NCBI GenBank assembly: GCA_964242595.1
Contig: CAXTBC010000016.1
Coordinates: 1-62,418 of the forward strand
DNA from: BOG-908 sp964242595
Lineage (GTDB): Bacteria > Pseudomonadota > Alphaproteobacteria > Acetobacterales > Acetobacteraceae
Direction of reading: 5' to 3'
DNA length: 62,418 bases
Positions 8,041-17,165 of the stretch are shown here, piece by piece (the stretch's first letter is position 1; every line of letters starts with the position of its first letter). Under the pieces are notes generated by a model that saw nothing but the letters and a program-made list of their open reading frames with translations, did no database searches and was not told where the DNA came from. The translations under genes were made by a program, and so were the position numbers.

Positions 8041-9363
8041 TCAGAGTCGTTCACGCAGGAAATCGACGATCCGGTTCAGCATGCCGGCAGGCCGGCGCGT
8101 CTCCAGATCGATATCGTGCAGGCTGCGGCCTTCGCCGGCAGCCCAGGAAAGCAGCCCGATGGCGGTGGCGAACGCCGGGCCGGCGGCCGCCTCGGGCAAG
8201 CCGCGCATGCCGGCAGGACGGCCCAGCCGCACCGGGCGGTTCAGGACCTGCGCGGCCAGGTCACGCACGCCGACAAGTTGGCTGGCGCCGCCGGTGAGCA
8301 CCACGCGGCTGCCGGCGGCGCGTCCAAGGCCCGCGCCGTCCAGCCTGTCGCGCACCATCTCGAAGGTTTCCTCAAGCCTGGGCTTGATGATTCCCACGAC
8401 CATGCTGCGCGGTATCTTGGCAAACTGGTGGTCTTCTTCTCCGATCAGCTGCACGGCGAGGATCTCGCGCTCGTCGTCCGGACTGGAATGCGCGTTGCCG
8501 TACAGCGTCTTGAGCCGTTCGGCGTTGTCGATCGGCGTGCTGAGCACGCCGGCGATGTCGCGCGTCACGTGCTGGCCGCCAATCGGCACCTGGGCGGTGT
8601 GCAGCAACTGGCCTTCGCCGAACACCGCCAGGCTTGTGGTACCGCCGCCCATGTCGATGACGGTGGCCCCCAGGTCGCGTTCGTCGTCGATCAGGCTGGA
8701 CAGGCCGGAAGCGAACGGGGCGGAGACCACCTCGCTGATCTCCAGGTCGCAGCGCCCCACCGCGGCGCCGAGGTTACGCAGCGCCATCGACAGCGCGTCG
8801 ACCACGTGCAGGCGCGCGAAGAGCTGGTCGCAGAAATGCCCGCGCGGGTCTGCCACACCTTGCGTCTCGTCGACCGCGAAGCTCACCGGCAGCGAGTGGA
8901 TGGTCTCGCGCCCTTCCGTCACGGCACGCGCGCGGCCCTCGCTGATCACCCGACGCACGTCGGCCTCGTTCACCTGGCGTCCGCCGACCGGCCACTGCAC
9001 GTTGAACAGGCGGGATTCGGGGTGGCCGCAGGACAGGTTCACCGTCACGCTGCGCAGCCGGTGGTCGGCCATCTCCTCGGCCAGCGCCACCGCGGCACGC
9101 ACGGCGCGCTCGGCCTCGTCGAGGTCGGTGATGCCGCCGCCGCGCACGCCGCGCGAGCGGGTGAAGCCGCTGCCCAGCGCGCGCAGCGTGCCGTCGGATT
9201 CGGTGCGGCCGATCAGGCAGGCCACCTTCGTGCTGCCCACGTCGAGCACGCCGAACGGGCCGGTGCGCAGGTTGCGCGCGCGCGCCGGCGGCTCGGGCGG
9301 CGGAAGCGGCGGCGGGCTCATCTGCTCGCGCGCCGGCCGGGCCTTGCGGGAGAGGTCGTTCAT
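8041..9363 (-). CDS. ftsA: Cell division protein FtsA
   Basis: Actin-like ATPase that tethers FtsZ to the membrane. Nucleotide-binding motifs are visible: phosphate 1 in GVLDVGSTKVACLIGR and phosphate 2 in VIDMGGGTTSLAVF. A C-terminal amphipathic end (NRIVDFLRERL) should insert in the membrane. The 440 residues are usual; a proline-rich 30-residue N-terminal leader precedes the core. The ATG at 9363 overlaps the ftsQ stop (ATGA), implying translational coupling. Confidence 0.97.
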   Translation of the reverse strand: MNDLSRKARPAREQMSPPPLPPPEPPARARNLRTGPFGVLDVGSTKVACLIGRTESDGTLRALGSGFTRSRGVRGGGITDLDEAERAVRAAVALAEEMADHRLRSVTVNLSCGHPESRLFNVQWPVGGRQVNEADVRRVISEGRARAVTEGRETIHSLPVSFAVDETQGVADPRGHFCDQLFARLHVVDALSMALRNLGAAVGRCDLEISEVVSAPFASGLSSLIDDERDLGATVIDMGGGTTSLAVFGEGQLLHTAQVPIGGQHVTRDIAGVLSTPIDNAERLKTLYGNAHSSPDDEREILAVQLIGEEDHQFAKIPRSMVVGIIKPRLEETFEMVRDRLDGAGLGRAAGSRVVLTGGASQLVGVRDLAAQVLNRPVRLGRPAGMRGLPEAAAGPAFATAIGLLSWAAGEGRSLHDIDLETRRPAGMLNRIVDFLRERL

Positions 9364-10235
9364 GTCGCTCTCCTGTTGGGTTTCGTCTCGGCCGGCGGTT
9401 CCGGCCTGGCGGGCTTGGCATCGCCGTTCGCGTCGGCAGGCTTGACGTCCGGCGCCGGCCGGGTACGCACCGCCAGGCGGTCCGGCAGGCGCATGTCGAC
9501 GAACACCAGCGGGCGGTCGAGCAGCTGCTGCTGCGCCTGCAGGTCGGCCAGGCGCGTCAGCGCCGCCGCCTCGTGGCCCTCCGGCAGCATCACCGTCACC
9601 CGGTTCTTCAGCTGCAGGTTCCACCGCCGCTCGCCCACGCGCACGATGGCCGCGACCCGGCCCTTGATGTCGGGGGCGGCACCCAGCGCCTCCAGCATGT
9701 CGGCCGCATGCGCCGGCGCGCCCAGCCCCACCACCAGCGGCAACTCGGGGAATTCGGCCACATCCTCGTCGGCCACCACCTCGCCGGAGCGGTCGATGAG
9801 CTGGAACTTGCCCTGGTTCTGCCAGATGGCGAACGGGCGCCGCTCCGTCAGGGCCACGTAGATGGTGCCCGGCAGGCGGCGTTCGACCGCCACGTGCTGC
9901 ACCCAGGCGAGGTGCTCGATTCGCGCGCGCGCGTCCTCGATGGAAAAGCCCAGGATCGGGTCGCCGACGCTCACGTGCAGCGCCTCGAGCAGCTTGGGTT
10001 CTGGCGTGTTGGCGCGGCCGTCGATCCTGATGTCCTTCACGCGCAGGTCGATGGCCTTGCCGAAGCGTTGCTGCAGGCTGGCCACCGTGCCGCCGGTCTG
10101 GGCGGAGTGCGCGACAGTGACGCCCACCAGCACGATGGCAAACCCGCTGAGCGCCCAGACGCCGAGGCGCAGGTTGCGGCGCTGCCGGCGCAGCAGCAGC
10201 TTCATCCGGCTCGGGCGGACGATTTCGCGGTTCAT
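9360..10235 (-). CDS. ftsQ: Cell division protein FtsQ
   Basis: Bitopic divisome protein. It has a basic cytoplasmic N-terminus (MKLLLRRQRRNLRLG), one transmembrane segment (WALSGFAIVLVGVTVAHS), then a POTRA domain (VKDIRIDGRANTPEPKLLEA) and the FtsQ beta domain. The C-terminus is Pro/Lys-rich (KPADANGDAKPARPEPPAET). ATG 10235 overlaps the ddl stop as ATGA; ATG 10244, three codons upstream, is the alternative. Length is 291 residues. Confidence 0.94.
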   Translation of the reverse strand: MNREIVRPSRMKLLLRRQRRNLRLGVWALSGFAIVLVGVTVAHSAQTGGTVASLQQRFGKAIDLRVKDIRIDGRANTPEPKLLEALHVSVGDPILGFSIEDARARIEHLAWVQHVAVERRLPGTIYVALTERRPFAIWQNQGKFQLIDRSGEVVADEDVAEFPELPLVVGLGAPAHAADMLEALGAAPDIKGRVAAIVRVGERRWNLQLKNRVTVMLPEGHEAAALTRLADLQAQQQLLDRPLVFVDMRLPDRLAVRTRPAPDVKPADANGDAKPARPEPPAETKPNRRAT

Positions 10236-11149
10236 GCGCGGCATGCGGCGTGCTCCACCATCCAGGTGCACAGGGCGGCAAACCCGATGCCGCAGAACGC
10301 GGCCTGCTCGGGCAGCAGCGAGGTCGGCGTCAGGCCCGGCTGGGTGTTGACCTCCAGCAGCACGAGGCGTCCGGGCTCGCCCCTTGTGTCGTCGTAGCGG
10401 AAATCCGCGCGGCTCGCGCCGCGGCAGCCCAGCGCGCGGTGTGCGGCCACGGCCAGCTCCATCGCCTGCGCCGCGCTGTGCGCATGCAGCCTGGCCGGGA
10501 TCACGTGGCGCGAGCCGCCGGCGGCGTATTTGCTCTCGTAGTCGTAGAAGGCGTGGTCCGACGAGATCTCGGTCACCGCCAGCGCGCGGTCGTCCAGCAC
10601 GCCCACCGTCAGCTCGCGCCCCGGCACGAACTCCTCCACCAGCGCCTGCGGGCCGAACCGCCAGGAAGCAGCGATCTCGCCGCGGCGGTTGCTGCCCTCG
10701 CGCAGTATATCCACGCCCACCGAGGAGCCCTCGTTCAGCGGCTTGATCACGTAGGGCAGCGGCAGCGGGTCGGCGCAGGCGAAATCCTGCATGTCCACCA
10801 CACGGCCTTCGGCGACCGGCAGGCCGGCGGCGGCGAACACCGCGCGGCTGGCCGCCTTGTCCATGGCCAGCGCCGAGGCGCGCACGCCGGAATGGGTGTA
10901 CGGGATGGCGAGCCAGTCGAGCACGCCCTGGATCACGCCGTCCTCGCCGAAGCGGCCGTGCAGCGCGTTGAACACCGCGTCCGGCCGCGGGTCGAGCGCG
11001 GCCAGCACGCGGGCCAGGTCGGGCCCGACCTCGACGGGCGTCACCTCGAAGCCGGCCGCGCGCAACGCGTCGATCACCTGCGCGCCGCTGGACAGGCTCA
11101 CCTCACGCTCGGCGGAAATCCCACCATACAGTACGGCCACCCGCTTCAT
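10232..11149 (-). CDS. ddl: D-alanine--D-alanine ligase
   Basis: ATP-grasp enzyme making the D-Ala-D-Ala dipeptide for peptidoglycan. The N-terminal KRVAVLYGGISAEREVSLSS and the ATP-grasp elements (PYVIKPLNEGSSVGV, LVEEFVPGRELTVGVL, LLEVNTQPGLTPTSLLPEQA) are all present. Its 305 residues match the DdlB type. It is coupled to murB upstream and ftsQ downstream by ATGA overlaps. Confidence 0.97.
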   Translation of the reverse strand: MKRVAVLYGGISAEREVSLSSGAQVIDALRAAGFEVTPVEVGPDLARVLAALDPRPDAVFNALHGRFGEDGVIQGVLDWLAIPYTHSGVRASALAMDKAASRAVFAAAGLPVAEGRVVDMQDFACADPLPLPYVIKPLNEGSSVGVDILREGSNRRGEIAASWRFGPQALVEEFVPGRELTVGVLDDRALAVTEISSDHAFYDYESKYAAGGSRHVIPARLHAHSAAQAMELAVAAHRALGCRGASRADFRYDDTRGEPGRLVLLEVNTQPGLTPTSLLPEQAAFCGIGFAALCTWMVEHAACRA

Positions 11150-12102
11150 GGCGCCACCGCCAGCCGGGGGCCGGCCGCCGGCCGGGTGCCCGGAACGCCG
11201 ATGCGCTTGATCTCCCAGGCCAGTGTGGTGCCGCTGGCGGCGTGCACGCGGCGGCGCACATCCTCGCCCAGGCCCTCGAGGTCGGCTGCCGTGGCGTCGC
11301 CGGTGTTGAGCAGGAAGTTGCAGTGCTTCTCGGACACCTGGGCGCCGCCACGCACCAAGCCGCGGCAACCGGCGGCGTCGATCAGTTCCCAGGCCTTGGC
11401 GCCCTCGGGGTTGCGGAAGGTGGAGCCGCCGGTGCGGGCGCGCACCGGCTGGGTCGCCTCCCGGCTCGCGCGTATCTCGGCCATGCGCGCGGCGATCACC
11501 GCGGGCGCGCCGGGGCGGGCGAGGAAGCGGGCGCGCACCACCACGCATTCCGGCGGCAGCACGGCGTGACGGTAAGCAAAGCCGATCTGGCCGGCGGCCA
11601 GCCTGATCGTCTCGCCCCGCCGCGTTACGATCTCGGCCCAGTCCAGCGTGCCCGCCACGTCGCCGCCATAGGCGCCGGCGTTCATCGCCACTGCCCCACC
11701 GATGCTGCCGGGGATGCCGCTGAGGTATTCCAGCCCGGCCAGCCCGGCCTCGGCCGCGTGCTCGGCGACCGTGGCGTCCAGCGCGGCACCGCCGGCAACG
11801 ATCCCGTCCGCCTCGGCCACGATGCTGCTGAAACCACGCGCCAGCCTGACTACCACGCCGGACAGGCCGCCGTCGCGGACGATCAGGTTCGAGGCGGCGC
11901 CGATCACCGTCACCGGAACGTCCATCGGCATCGCCCGCAGGAAGTCTGCCAAGTCCTCCGCGCCGGACGGCCGCAGCAGCGCTTCGGCCGCGCCGCCCAC
12001 GCGGAACCAGGTGGCCGGCGCCAGCGGCGCGTCGGCCTGCAGCCGCCCCGACGTGGGCGGCAGGGAGTCGATCAGGTGGGCGGTGCGCCGGGCCGCCATC
12101 AT
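11146..12102 (-). CDS. murB: UDP-N-acetylenolpyruvoylglucosamine reductase MurB
   Basis: FAD enzyme that reduces enolpyruvyl-UDP-GlcNAc to UDP-MurNAc. FAD-binding features are present: APATWFRVGGAAE near the start and GIPGSIGGAVAMNAGAYGG in the middle. STFRNPEG and the C-terminal SEKHCNFLLNTGDATAADLE complete the type I MurB pattern. Length is 318 residues. ATG 12102 overlaps the murC stop (ATGA); a second ATG follows at once. Confidence 0.96.
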   Translation of the reverse strand: MMAARRTAHLIDSLPPTSGRLQADAPLAPATWFRVGGAAEALLRPSGAEDLADFLRAMPMDVPVTVIGAASNLIVRDGGLSGVVVRLARGFSSIVAEADGIVAGGAALDATVAEHAAEAGLAGLEYLSGIPGSIGGAVAMNAGAYGGDVAGTLDWAEIVTRRGETIRLAAGQIGFAYRHAVLPPECVVVRARFLARPGAPAVIAARMAEIRASREATQPVRARTGGSTFRNPEGAKAWELIDAAGCRGLVRGGAQVSEKHCNFLLNTGDATAADLEGLGEDVRRRVHAASGTTLAWEIKRIGVPGTRPAAGPRLAVAP

Positions 12103-13541
12103 GCGCCACCGCCCGCGCGCCGTGCCCGGCCGGCGCCGGCCTGCAGCGCGGTCAGTTGCGCCGGCAGCGCGTGCGCCCAGGCGGTGATGTTGCCGGCGCC
12201 CAGGCAGACCACGAAGTCGCCGGACTTGGCGATCGCGTGCACCATCTCGGCCAGGTGCCCGGGATCGTCCAGCGGCACCACGCTGCGGTGGCCGCTGGCG
12301 CGCAGGCCGTCCACCAGCCCGTCGCGGTCGATGCCCGCGATGGGCTTCTCGCCGGCGGCGTAGACGTCGGCCACGATCACCGTGCCCGCGTCGTTCATGC
12401 AGGTGCAGAACTCGGTGAACAGCGAGGCCAGGCGAGAGTAGCGGTGCGGCTGCACCACTGCCACCACGTCGCGTGCGCCGGCCTGGCGGGCAGCCTTCAG
12501 CACGGCGGCGATCTCCACCGGGTGGTGGCCGTAATCGTCGATGATCGTGATGCCGCCCACCTCGCCCGTCTTGGTGAACCGGCGCTTGACGCCGCGGAAG
12601 GCCGCGAACGCGCTCTTCAGCGTCTGGTCGTCGATCTCCATCTCGAAGCCGACAGCCACCGCGGCCAGCGCGTTCTGCACGTTATGCTGGCCCAGCATAG
12701 GCAGGCGGAACGGGCCCATGCGCCGGCCGCGGCCGCGGAAGCGGTCGGTGACGGCCACCTCGAAGGTGGCGCCCAGCTTGTCGGCGCGCAGGTTCTCCGC
12801 CCGGATGTCGGCCTGCGGCGAGAAGCCATACGTCACGATGCGGCGGTCCACCCGCGGGATCATCGCCTGCACGGCGGGGTGGTCGATGCACAGCACGGCG
12901 AAGCCGTAGAACGGGATGTTGCCGACGAACTGGTCGTACGCGGCAGTCATCGCCTCGGCGCTGCCCCAATGGTCCAGGTGCTCGGGGTCCATGTTGGTCA
13001 CCACCGCGATGGTAGCCGGCAGGCGCAGGAAGCTGCCGTCGCTCTCGTCGGCCTCCACCACCATCCAGTCGCCCGCCCCCATGCGGGTGTTGCTGCCGTA
13101 CGCCTCGATGATGCCGCCGTTGATCACGGTGGGGTCCAGGCGCGCCGCCTCAAGCACGGCGGCCACCAGGCTGGTGGTCGTCGTCTTGCCGTGTGTGCCG
13201 CCGATGGCGATGGACCAGCGCAGCCGCATCAGCTCGGCCAGCATCTCGGCGCGGCGCACCACCGGGATCAGCCGCTGGCGGGCGGCCACCACCTCGGGGT
13301 TGTCGGCCCGCACCGCGGTGGACACCACCACCACCTGGGCGTCGCCCAGATTGGCCGCGTCGTGCCCCACGGCCACCTGCATGCCCTGGCCGCGCAGGCG
13401 TTTCACGTTGGCGTTGTCGGCGATGTCGCTGCCCTGCACGGCATAGCCGAGCGTGTGCAGCACCTCGGCGATGCCGGACATGCCGATGCCGCCGATGCCC
13501 ACGAAGTGGATCTTGCCGATGCTCAGCGGCAGTGCCCTCAT
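12099..13541 (-). CDS. murC: UDP-N-acetylmuramate--L-alanine ligase MurC
   Basis: Adds L-Ala, the first residue of the stem peptide. It has an N-terminal Rossmann motif (IHFVGIGGIGMSGIAEVL), the Mur ligase P-loop IGGTHGKTTTTS, the central VVEADESDGSFL and MDPEHLDHW motifs, and the C-terminal DDYGHHPVEI. 480 residues, normal. It is coupled on both sides by ATGA overlaps with murG and murB. Confidence 0.97.
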   Translation of the reverse strand: MRALPLSIGKIHFVGIGGIGMSGIAEVLHTLGYAVQGSDIADNANVKRLRGQGMQVAVGHDAANLGDAQVVVVSTAVRADNPEVVAARQRLIPVVRRAEMLAELMRLRWSIAIGGTHGKTTTTSLVAAVLEAARLDPTVINGGIIEAYGSNTRMGAGDWMVVEADESDGSFLRLPATIAVVTNMDPEHLDHWGSAEAMTAAYDQFVGNIPFYGFAVLCIDHPAVQAMIPRVDRRIVTYGFSPQADIRAENLRADKLGATFEVAVTDRFRGRGRRMGPFRLPMLGQHNVQNALAAVAVGFEMEIDDQTLKSAFAAFRGVKRRFTKTGEVGGITIIDDYGHHPVEIAAVLKAARQAGARDVVAVVQPHRYSRLASLFTEFCTCMNDAGTVIVADVYAAGEKPIAGIDRDGLVDGLRASGHRSVVPLDDPGHLAEMVHAIAKSGDFVVCLGAGNITAWAHALPAQLTALQAGAGRARRAGGGA

Positions 13542-14662
13542 GGGCCGACCTCCAGGCCGGAGGCCAGCCGCTCGATTGCGTCGGCCAGGCTGGCGGCCGC
13601 GTCGGCGTGGGCGCAGCCAGCGGCGAGCTGCGCCGCGGTGGCCAGCCTGGCCGGGCTGGCGAGCAGGCCGGCCAGCTCGGCGGACAGACGCGCGGGCGTC
13701 AGCTCGGCCTGCGGGATTACCATGGCACCGGTCAGCGCGCGGGCGTTGGCGGCCTGGTGGCCGTCGATGGCGCCGGGCAGCGGCACCAGGATGGCGGGGC
13801 GGCCCGCCACCGTGATCTCCGCGCAGGTGGAGGCGCCGGCGCGGGCCACCACGAGGTGGGCGGCGCGCAGGCGCTCGGCCATGTCGGTGAAGAAGGGCGC
13901 CTGCTCGCTCTCTACACCCGCCTCCTTGTAGGATGCCCGCACGCGGGCGAGGTCCTCCACGCGGCATTGCTGCACCACGCGCAGGGCGGCGCGCAGCTGC
14001 GCGGGGAGGGCCGCCACCGCGTCCGGCACCACGTCGCTGAACACCCGCGCGCCCAGCGAGCCGCCGGTGACGAGCAGGCAGATGCGGCCGTCCGGCACGG
14101 CGAACGGCACGCCGCGCAACGCCTGGATAGCCGGGCGGACGGGGTTGCCGGTCACCTGCACGGCCAGCCGGTGGGGCACGCGCGCGGTCTCGGCAAAGCC
14201 CAGCGCCAGCAGGTCCGCCCGCCTGTTCAGCACGTTGATGGCCAGGAAACGGTTAGCACGGCCCAGCACGGCGTTCTGTTCGTGCAGCACGATGCGCGGG
14301 CGGCGGGCCAGCAGGCGGGCGGCGAGGATGGGCGGCACGGACGGGTAGCCGCCGAACCCCACGATGACGGCAGCGTCGAGGCCGGCCAGGATCCGGCGGG
14401 CCTGCAGCGTGCCGGCGGCCAGCGCCAGCATTGCCCTGGCCGCGCGCCTGGCGCCGCGCCCGGCGATGCCCGCGCCTTTGAGCACGTAGTGCTCGCGCCC
14501 GGCGAACACCGGGCTGCGGGCGGCGCCCGAGCGTGCATCAGTCATCAGCACCACGCGGTGCCCGCGTTCGACCAGGGTGGCGGCCAGCGCCTCGGCCGGG
14601 AAGAAGTGCCCGCCGGTGCCACCGGCGGCGATCACGATCGGGCGCACCGAGGGTCCCCTCAC
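13538..14662 (-). CDS. murG: Undecaprenyl-PP-MurNAc-pentapeptide GlcNAc transferase MurG
   Basis: GT28 glycosyltransferase converting lipid I to lipid II on the inner face of the membrane. It has the glycine loop GGTGGHFFPAEALA near the N-terminus, HEQNAVLGRANRFL, a second loop VTGGSLGARVFSD, and the donor-site motif ARAGASTCAEITVAGRPAIL. GTG 14662 overlaps the ftsW stop as GTGA (374 residues); GTG 14647 (VRPIVIAAGG) is a plausible shorter start. Confidence 0.96.
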   Translation of the reverse strand: MRGPSVRPIVIAAGGTGGHFFPAEALAATLVERGHRVVLMTDARSGAARSPVFAGREHYVLKGAGIAGRGARRAARAMLALAAGTLQARRILAGLDAAVIVGFGGYPSVPPILAARLLARRPRIVLHEQNAVLGRANRFLAINVLNRRADLLALGFAETARVPHRLAVQVTGNPVRPAIQALRGVPFAVPDGRICLLVTGGSLGARVFSDVVPDAVAALPAQLRAALRVVQQCRVEDLARVRASYKEAGVESEQAPFFTDMAERLRAAHLVVARAGASTCAEITVAGRPAILVPLPGAIDGHQAANARALTGAMVIPQAELTPARLSAELAGLLASPARLATAAQLAAGCAHADAAASLADAIERLASGLEVGP

Positions 14663-15780
14663 GACGGGTCGCCATGGGTGCGGCGGCGGGTGAGCGCCAG
14701 CAGCATGCCCATGCCGAGGGCGACGGACAGCGCCGAGCTGCCGCCGTAGGAGATGAACGGCAGGGTCATGCCTTTCGTGGGGATGAGGTGCAGGGCGGAC
14801 GCCATGTTGACGAAAGCCTGCAGCCCGAAGCCGGTGACCAAGCCGGAGGCGGCCAGGATCACGAACTCGTCGCTCTCCTGCACCAGGCGCAGCAGGCCGC
14901 GCAGCACGATGAAGGCGAAGATGCCCAGGATGGTCAGGCAGATCAGCAAGCCGAACTCCTCGCCGGCCACGGCGAACACGAAGTCCGCATGCGCGTCCGG
15001 CAGCAGGTCCTTCACCCGTCCCTCGCCTGGGCCGCGGCCCAGCAGGCCGCCGTTGCCGAACGCCTGCAGGGCGGTGTCCACCTGGTAGTGGTCGCCGCTC
15101 TCGGGATGCACGAAGCGCATCACCCGGCTGCGCACGTGCGGGAACATGACATAGGCGCCCACCGCGGCTGCCGCCATGCTCAGCGCGCCCACGCCCACAA
15201 ACGCCATGTTCATGCCGCCGACAAAGAGCTGGGCGAAGAACACCGCGGTGATCACCGTGAGCATGCCGATGTCGGGCTGCGACTTGAGCAGCATGAGGAT
15301 CCCACCGAACACGCCGAAGGCCAGGATGGTGCCGGGAAACCCGCGCGTGCGGCGGCCCTCGGTCAGCAGCCACGCCGTCACCACCGCGAAGCAGGGCTTG
15401 AGGAACTCGCTGGGCTGGATGGACATGCCGGGCAGCGCGATCCAGCGGCGGGCGCCCTTGATCTCGATGCCGTGCACCAGGGTGAGCGCGGTGAGCAGGA
15501 TGGCCGCGATGCAGCCGCCCAGCGCCAGGCGCCTGATGGTGCGTGGCGAGAGCAGCGAGACGCCGACGATGAGCAGCCCGGCCAGTGCGAGGAACACCAC
15601 CTGCTTGGCGATGAATACGTCGCGCGACTGGTGGATGCGCTCGGCCACCGCCGGGCTTGCGGCCAGCACCAGCACGTAGCCGAAGCCGATCAGGGTGGCC
15701 ACGCAGAACAGCGTCCAGCGATCCACCGTCCACCACCAGCGGCCCAGCACGGACTGGTCGGCGCGCGAGAAGGTGGCCAT
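14659..15780 (-). CDS. ftsW: Lipid II glycan polymerase FtsW
   Basis: SEDS-family integral membrane protein that polymerises septal peptidoglycan together with FtsI. About ten hydrophobic segments are seen. The family landmarks are the early WWWTVDRWTLFCVATLIGFG segment, the periplasmic loop GARRWIALPGMSIQPSEF, and the late IPTKGMTLPFISYGGSSAL. 373 residues. Its ATG shares one base with the murD stop (TGATG). Confidence 0.97.
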   Translation of the reverse strand: MATFSRADQSVLGRWWWTVDRWTLFCVATLIGFGYVLVLAASPAVAERIHQSRDVFIAKQVVFLALAGLLIVGVSLLSPRTIRRLALGGCIAAILLTALTLVHGIEIKGARRWIALPGMSIQPSEFLKPCFAVVTAWLLTEGRRTRGFPGTILAFGVFGGILMLLKSQPDIGMLTVITAVFFAQLFVGGMNMAFVGVGALSMAAAAVGAYVMFPHVRSRVMRFVHPESGDHYQVDTALQAFGNGGLLGRGPGEGRVKDLLPDAHADFVFAVAGEEFGLLICLTILGIFAFIVLRGLLRLVQESDEFVILAASGLVTGFGLQAFVNMASALHLIPTKGMTLPFISYGGSSALSVALGMGMLLALTRRRTHGDPS

Positions 15781-17165
15781 CAGCCTGACTCCCCGGTGCT
15801 GCGCCCGTCCGGCGATGCTAGGCCGCGCACCAGCTCGACGAAGTGCGCGCCGCGCGCCTCGAAACCGGAGAACTGGTCGAAGCTGGCGCCGGCGGGCGAG
15901 AGCAGCACCGTGTCCACGCCGAGCGACCTAGCCGACGCCAGCGCCGCCGGCACCGCCCGGTCCAGCGTGCCCACCACGCGATGCGCCACGTGGTACGCGG
16001 CCAGCGTCTCGGCAAAGGAATCCGCGTCGCGGCCGATCAGCAGCGCCTCGGCCACGCGCGGGAACAAGCCGGCCAGCGGTGCGATGCCGCCTGCCTTGGC
16101 GATGCCGCCGGCCACCCACACCACGCGCCCGTAGCAGCCAAGCGCGCGCGCGGCGGCGTCCGCGTTGGTGGCCTTGCTGTCGTTGACGAACCGTACGCCG
16201 TCGATGCTGGCCACCAGTTCCTGGCGGTGGGCCAGGCCGGGGAAGCTGAGGATGCCGCCGGCGACGGCCTCGCGCGGCACGCCCAAGGCCGTCGCCAAGG
16301 CTGCGGCGGCGGCGGCGTTCTGCGCGTTGTGCGCCCCGGGCAAAGCGTGCGCCTGGGCGAGGTCGGCGATCACGCCCTGTGCGTTGCGCAGCACGCCCGC
16401 CTCGCACCACACATCGGCCGGCTGCTGGCCGGAGACGCGTAGCGCGTGCGGCAGGCCGACGGCCAGGGCCGCACAATCGGCGTCGTCGATGCCCACGACG
16501 GCGGTGTCGCCGTCCTGCTGGCGCGCGAACACCTGCCGCTTGGCGGCGAGGTAGCCTGCCATGTCGCCGTGGCGGTCCAGATGGTCCGGGCTCAGGTTCA
16601 GCATGCAAGCCGCATCGAAACGTAACGTTGCGAGTCGCTCCAACATGTAGGACGACATCTCCAGCACGTACACGCCCAAGTCCGGCAACCAGGGCAGGCT
16701 GAGCGCGGCGGGCCCGAGGTTGGCGCCGGCGGCGTGCGGAATGCCGGCGGTTTGCAGGATGTGGGCCAGCAGCGCGGTGGTCGTCGACTTGCCGTTGGTG
16801 CCGGTGATGCCCACGAAGCGCGCGCGGCTGGAGCTGCCGCGCACCGCCTGGAACAGCAGTTCCGCGTCCGTCAGGATCGGCCGGTGCGCGGCGCGTGCGG
16901 CCGCCGCGATGCGGTGCGGCACGGGCAGCGCGTGGGCGATCCCCGGCGAGAGGACCAGCGCGTCGCAATCGCCGATGTCGGCCGCCGGATCCTGCGTGGC
17001 GAACCCCTCCCGCGCGGCCGCTTCCCGCGCAAAAGCCGCGTCGTCCCACGCCAGCACGGTGGCACCCATCGCGGTCAGAGCGCGTACCGCGGCCAGCCCG
17101 GCGCGGCCCAGCCCCACCACAGCGTAGCGCCGGCCGGCAAACACCTTGGGCGAGAACCCGCTCAT
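15780..17165 (-). CDS. murD: UDP-N-acetylmuramoylalanine--D-glutamate ligase MurD
   Basis: Adds D-Glu to UDP-MurNAc-L-Ala. The N-terminal nucleotide fold contains YAVVGLGRAGLAAVRAL. The ATP loop is GITGTNGKSTTTALLAH, then LNLSPDHLDRHG and VNDSKATNADAAARAL, the usual MurD signature. 461 residues. It lies between mraY and ftsW with overlapping start and stop codons. Confidence 0.97.
   Translation of the reverse strand: MSGFSPKVFAGRRYAVVGLGRAGLAAVRALTAMGATVLAWDDAAFAREAAAREGFATQDPAADIGDCDALVLSPGIAHALPVPHRIAAAARAAHRPILTDAELLFQAVRGSSSRARFVGITGTNGKSTTTALLAHILQTAGIPHAAGANLGPAALSLPWLPDLGVYVLEMSSYMLERLATLRFDAACMLNLSPDHLDRHGDMAGYLAAKRQVFARQQDGDTAVVGIDDADCAALAVGLPHALRVSGQQPADVWCEAGVLRNAQGVIADLAQAHALPGAHNAQNAAAAAALATALGVPREAVAGGILSFPGLAHRQELVASIDGVRFVNDSKATNADAAARALGCYGRVVWVAGGIAKAGGIAPLAGLFPRVAEALLIGRDADSFAETLAAYHVAHRVVGTLDRAVPAALASARSLGVDTVLLSPAGASFDQFSGFEARGAHFVELVRGLASPDGRSTGESG

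Noticed and set aside
12156..13931. Long plus-strand open frame opposite murC and murG
   Set aside because: The minus-strand genes show all catalytic motifs and coupled junctions; the plus-strand frame has no recognisable domain and is an effect of high GC.
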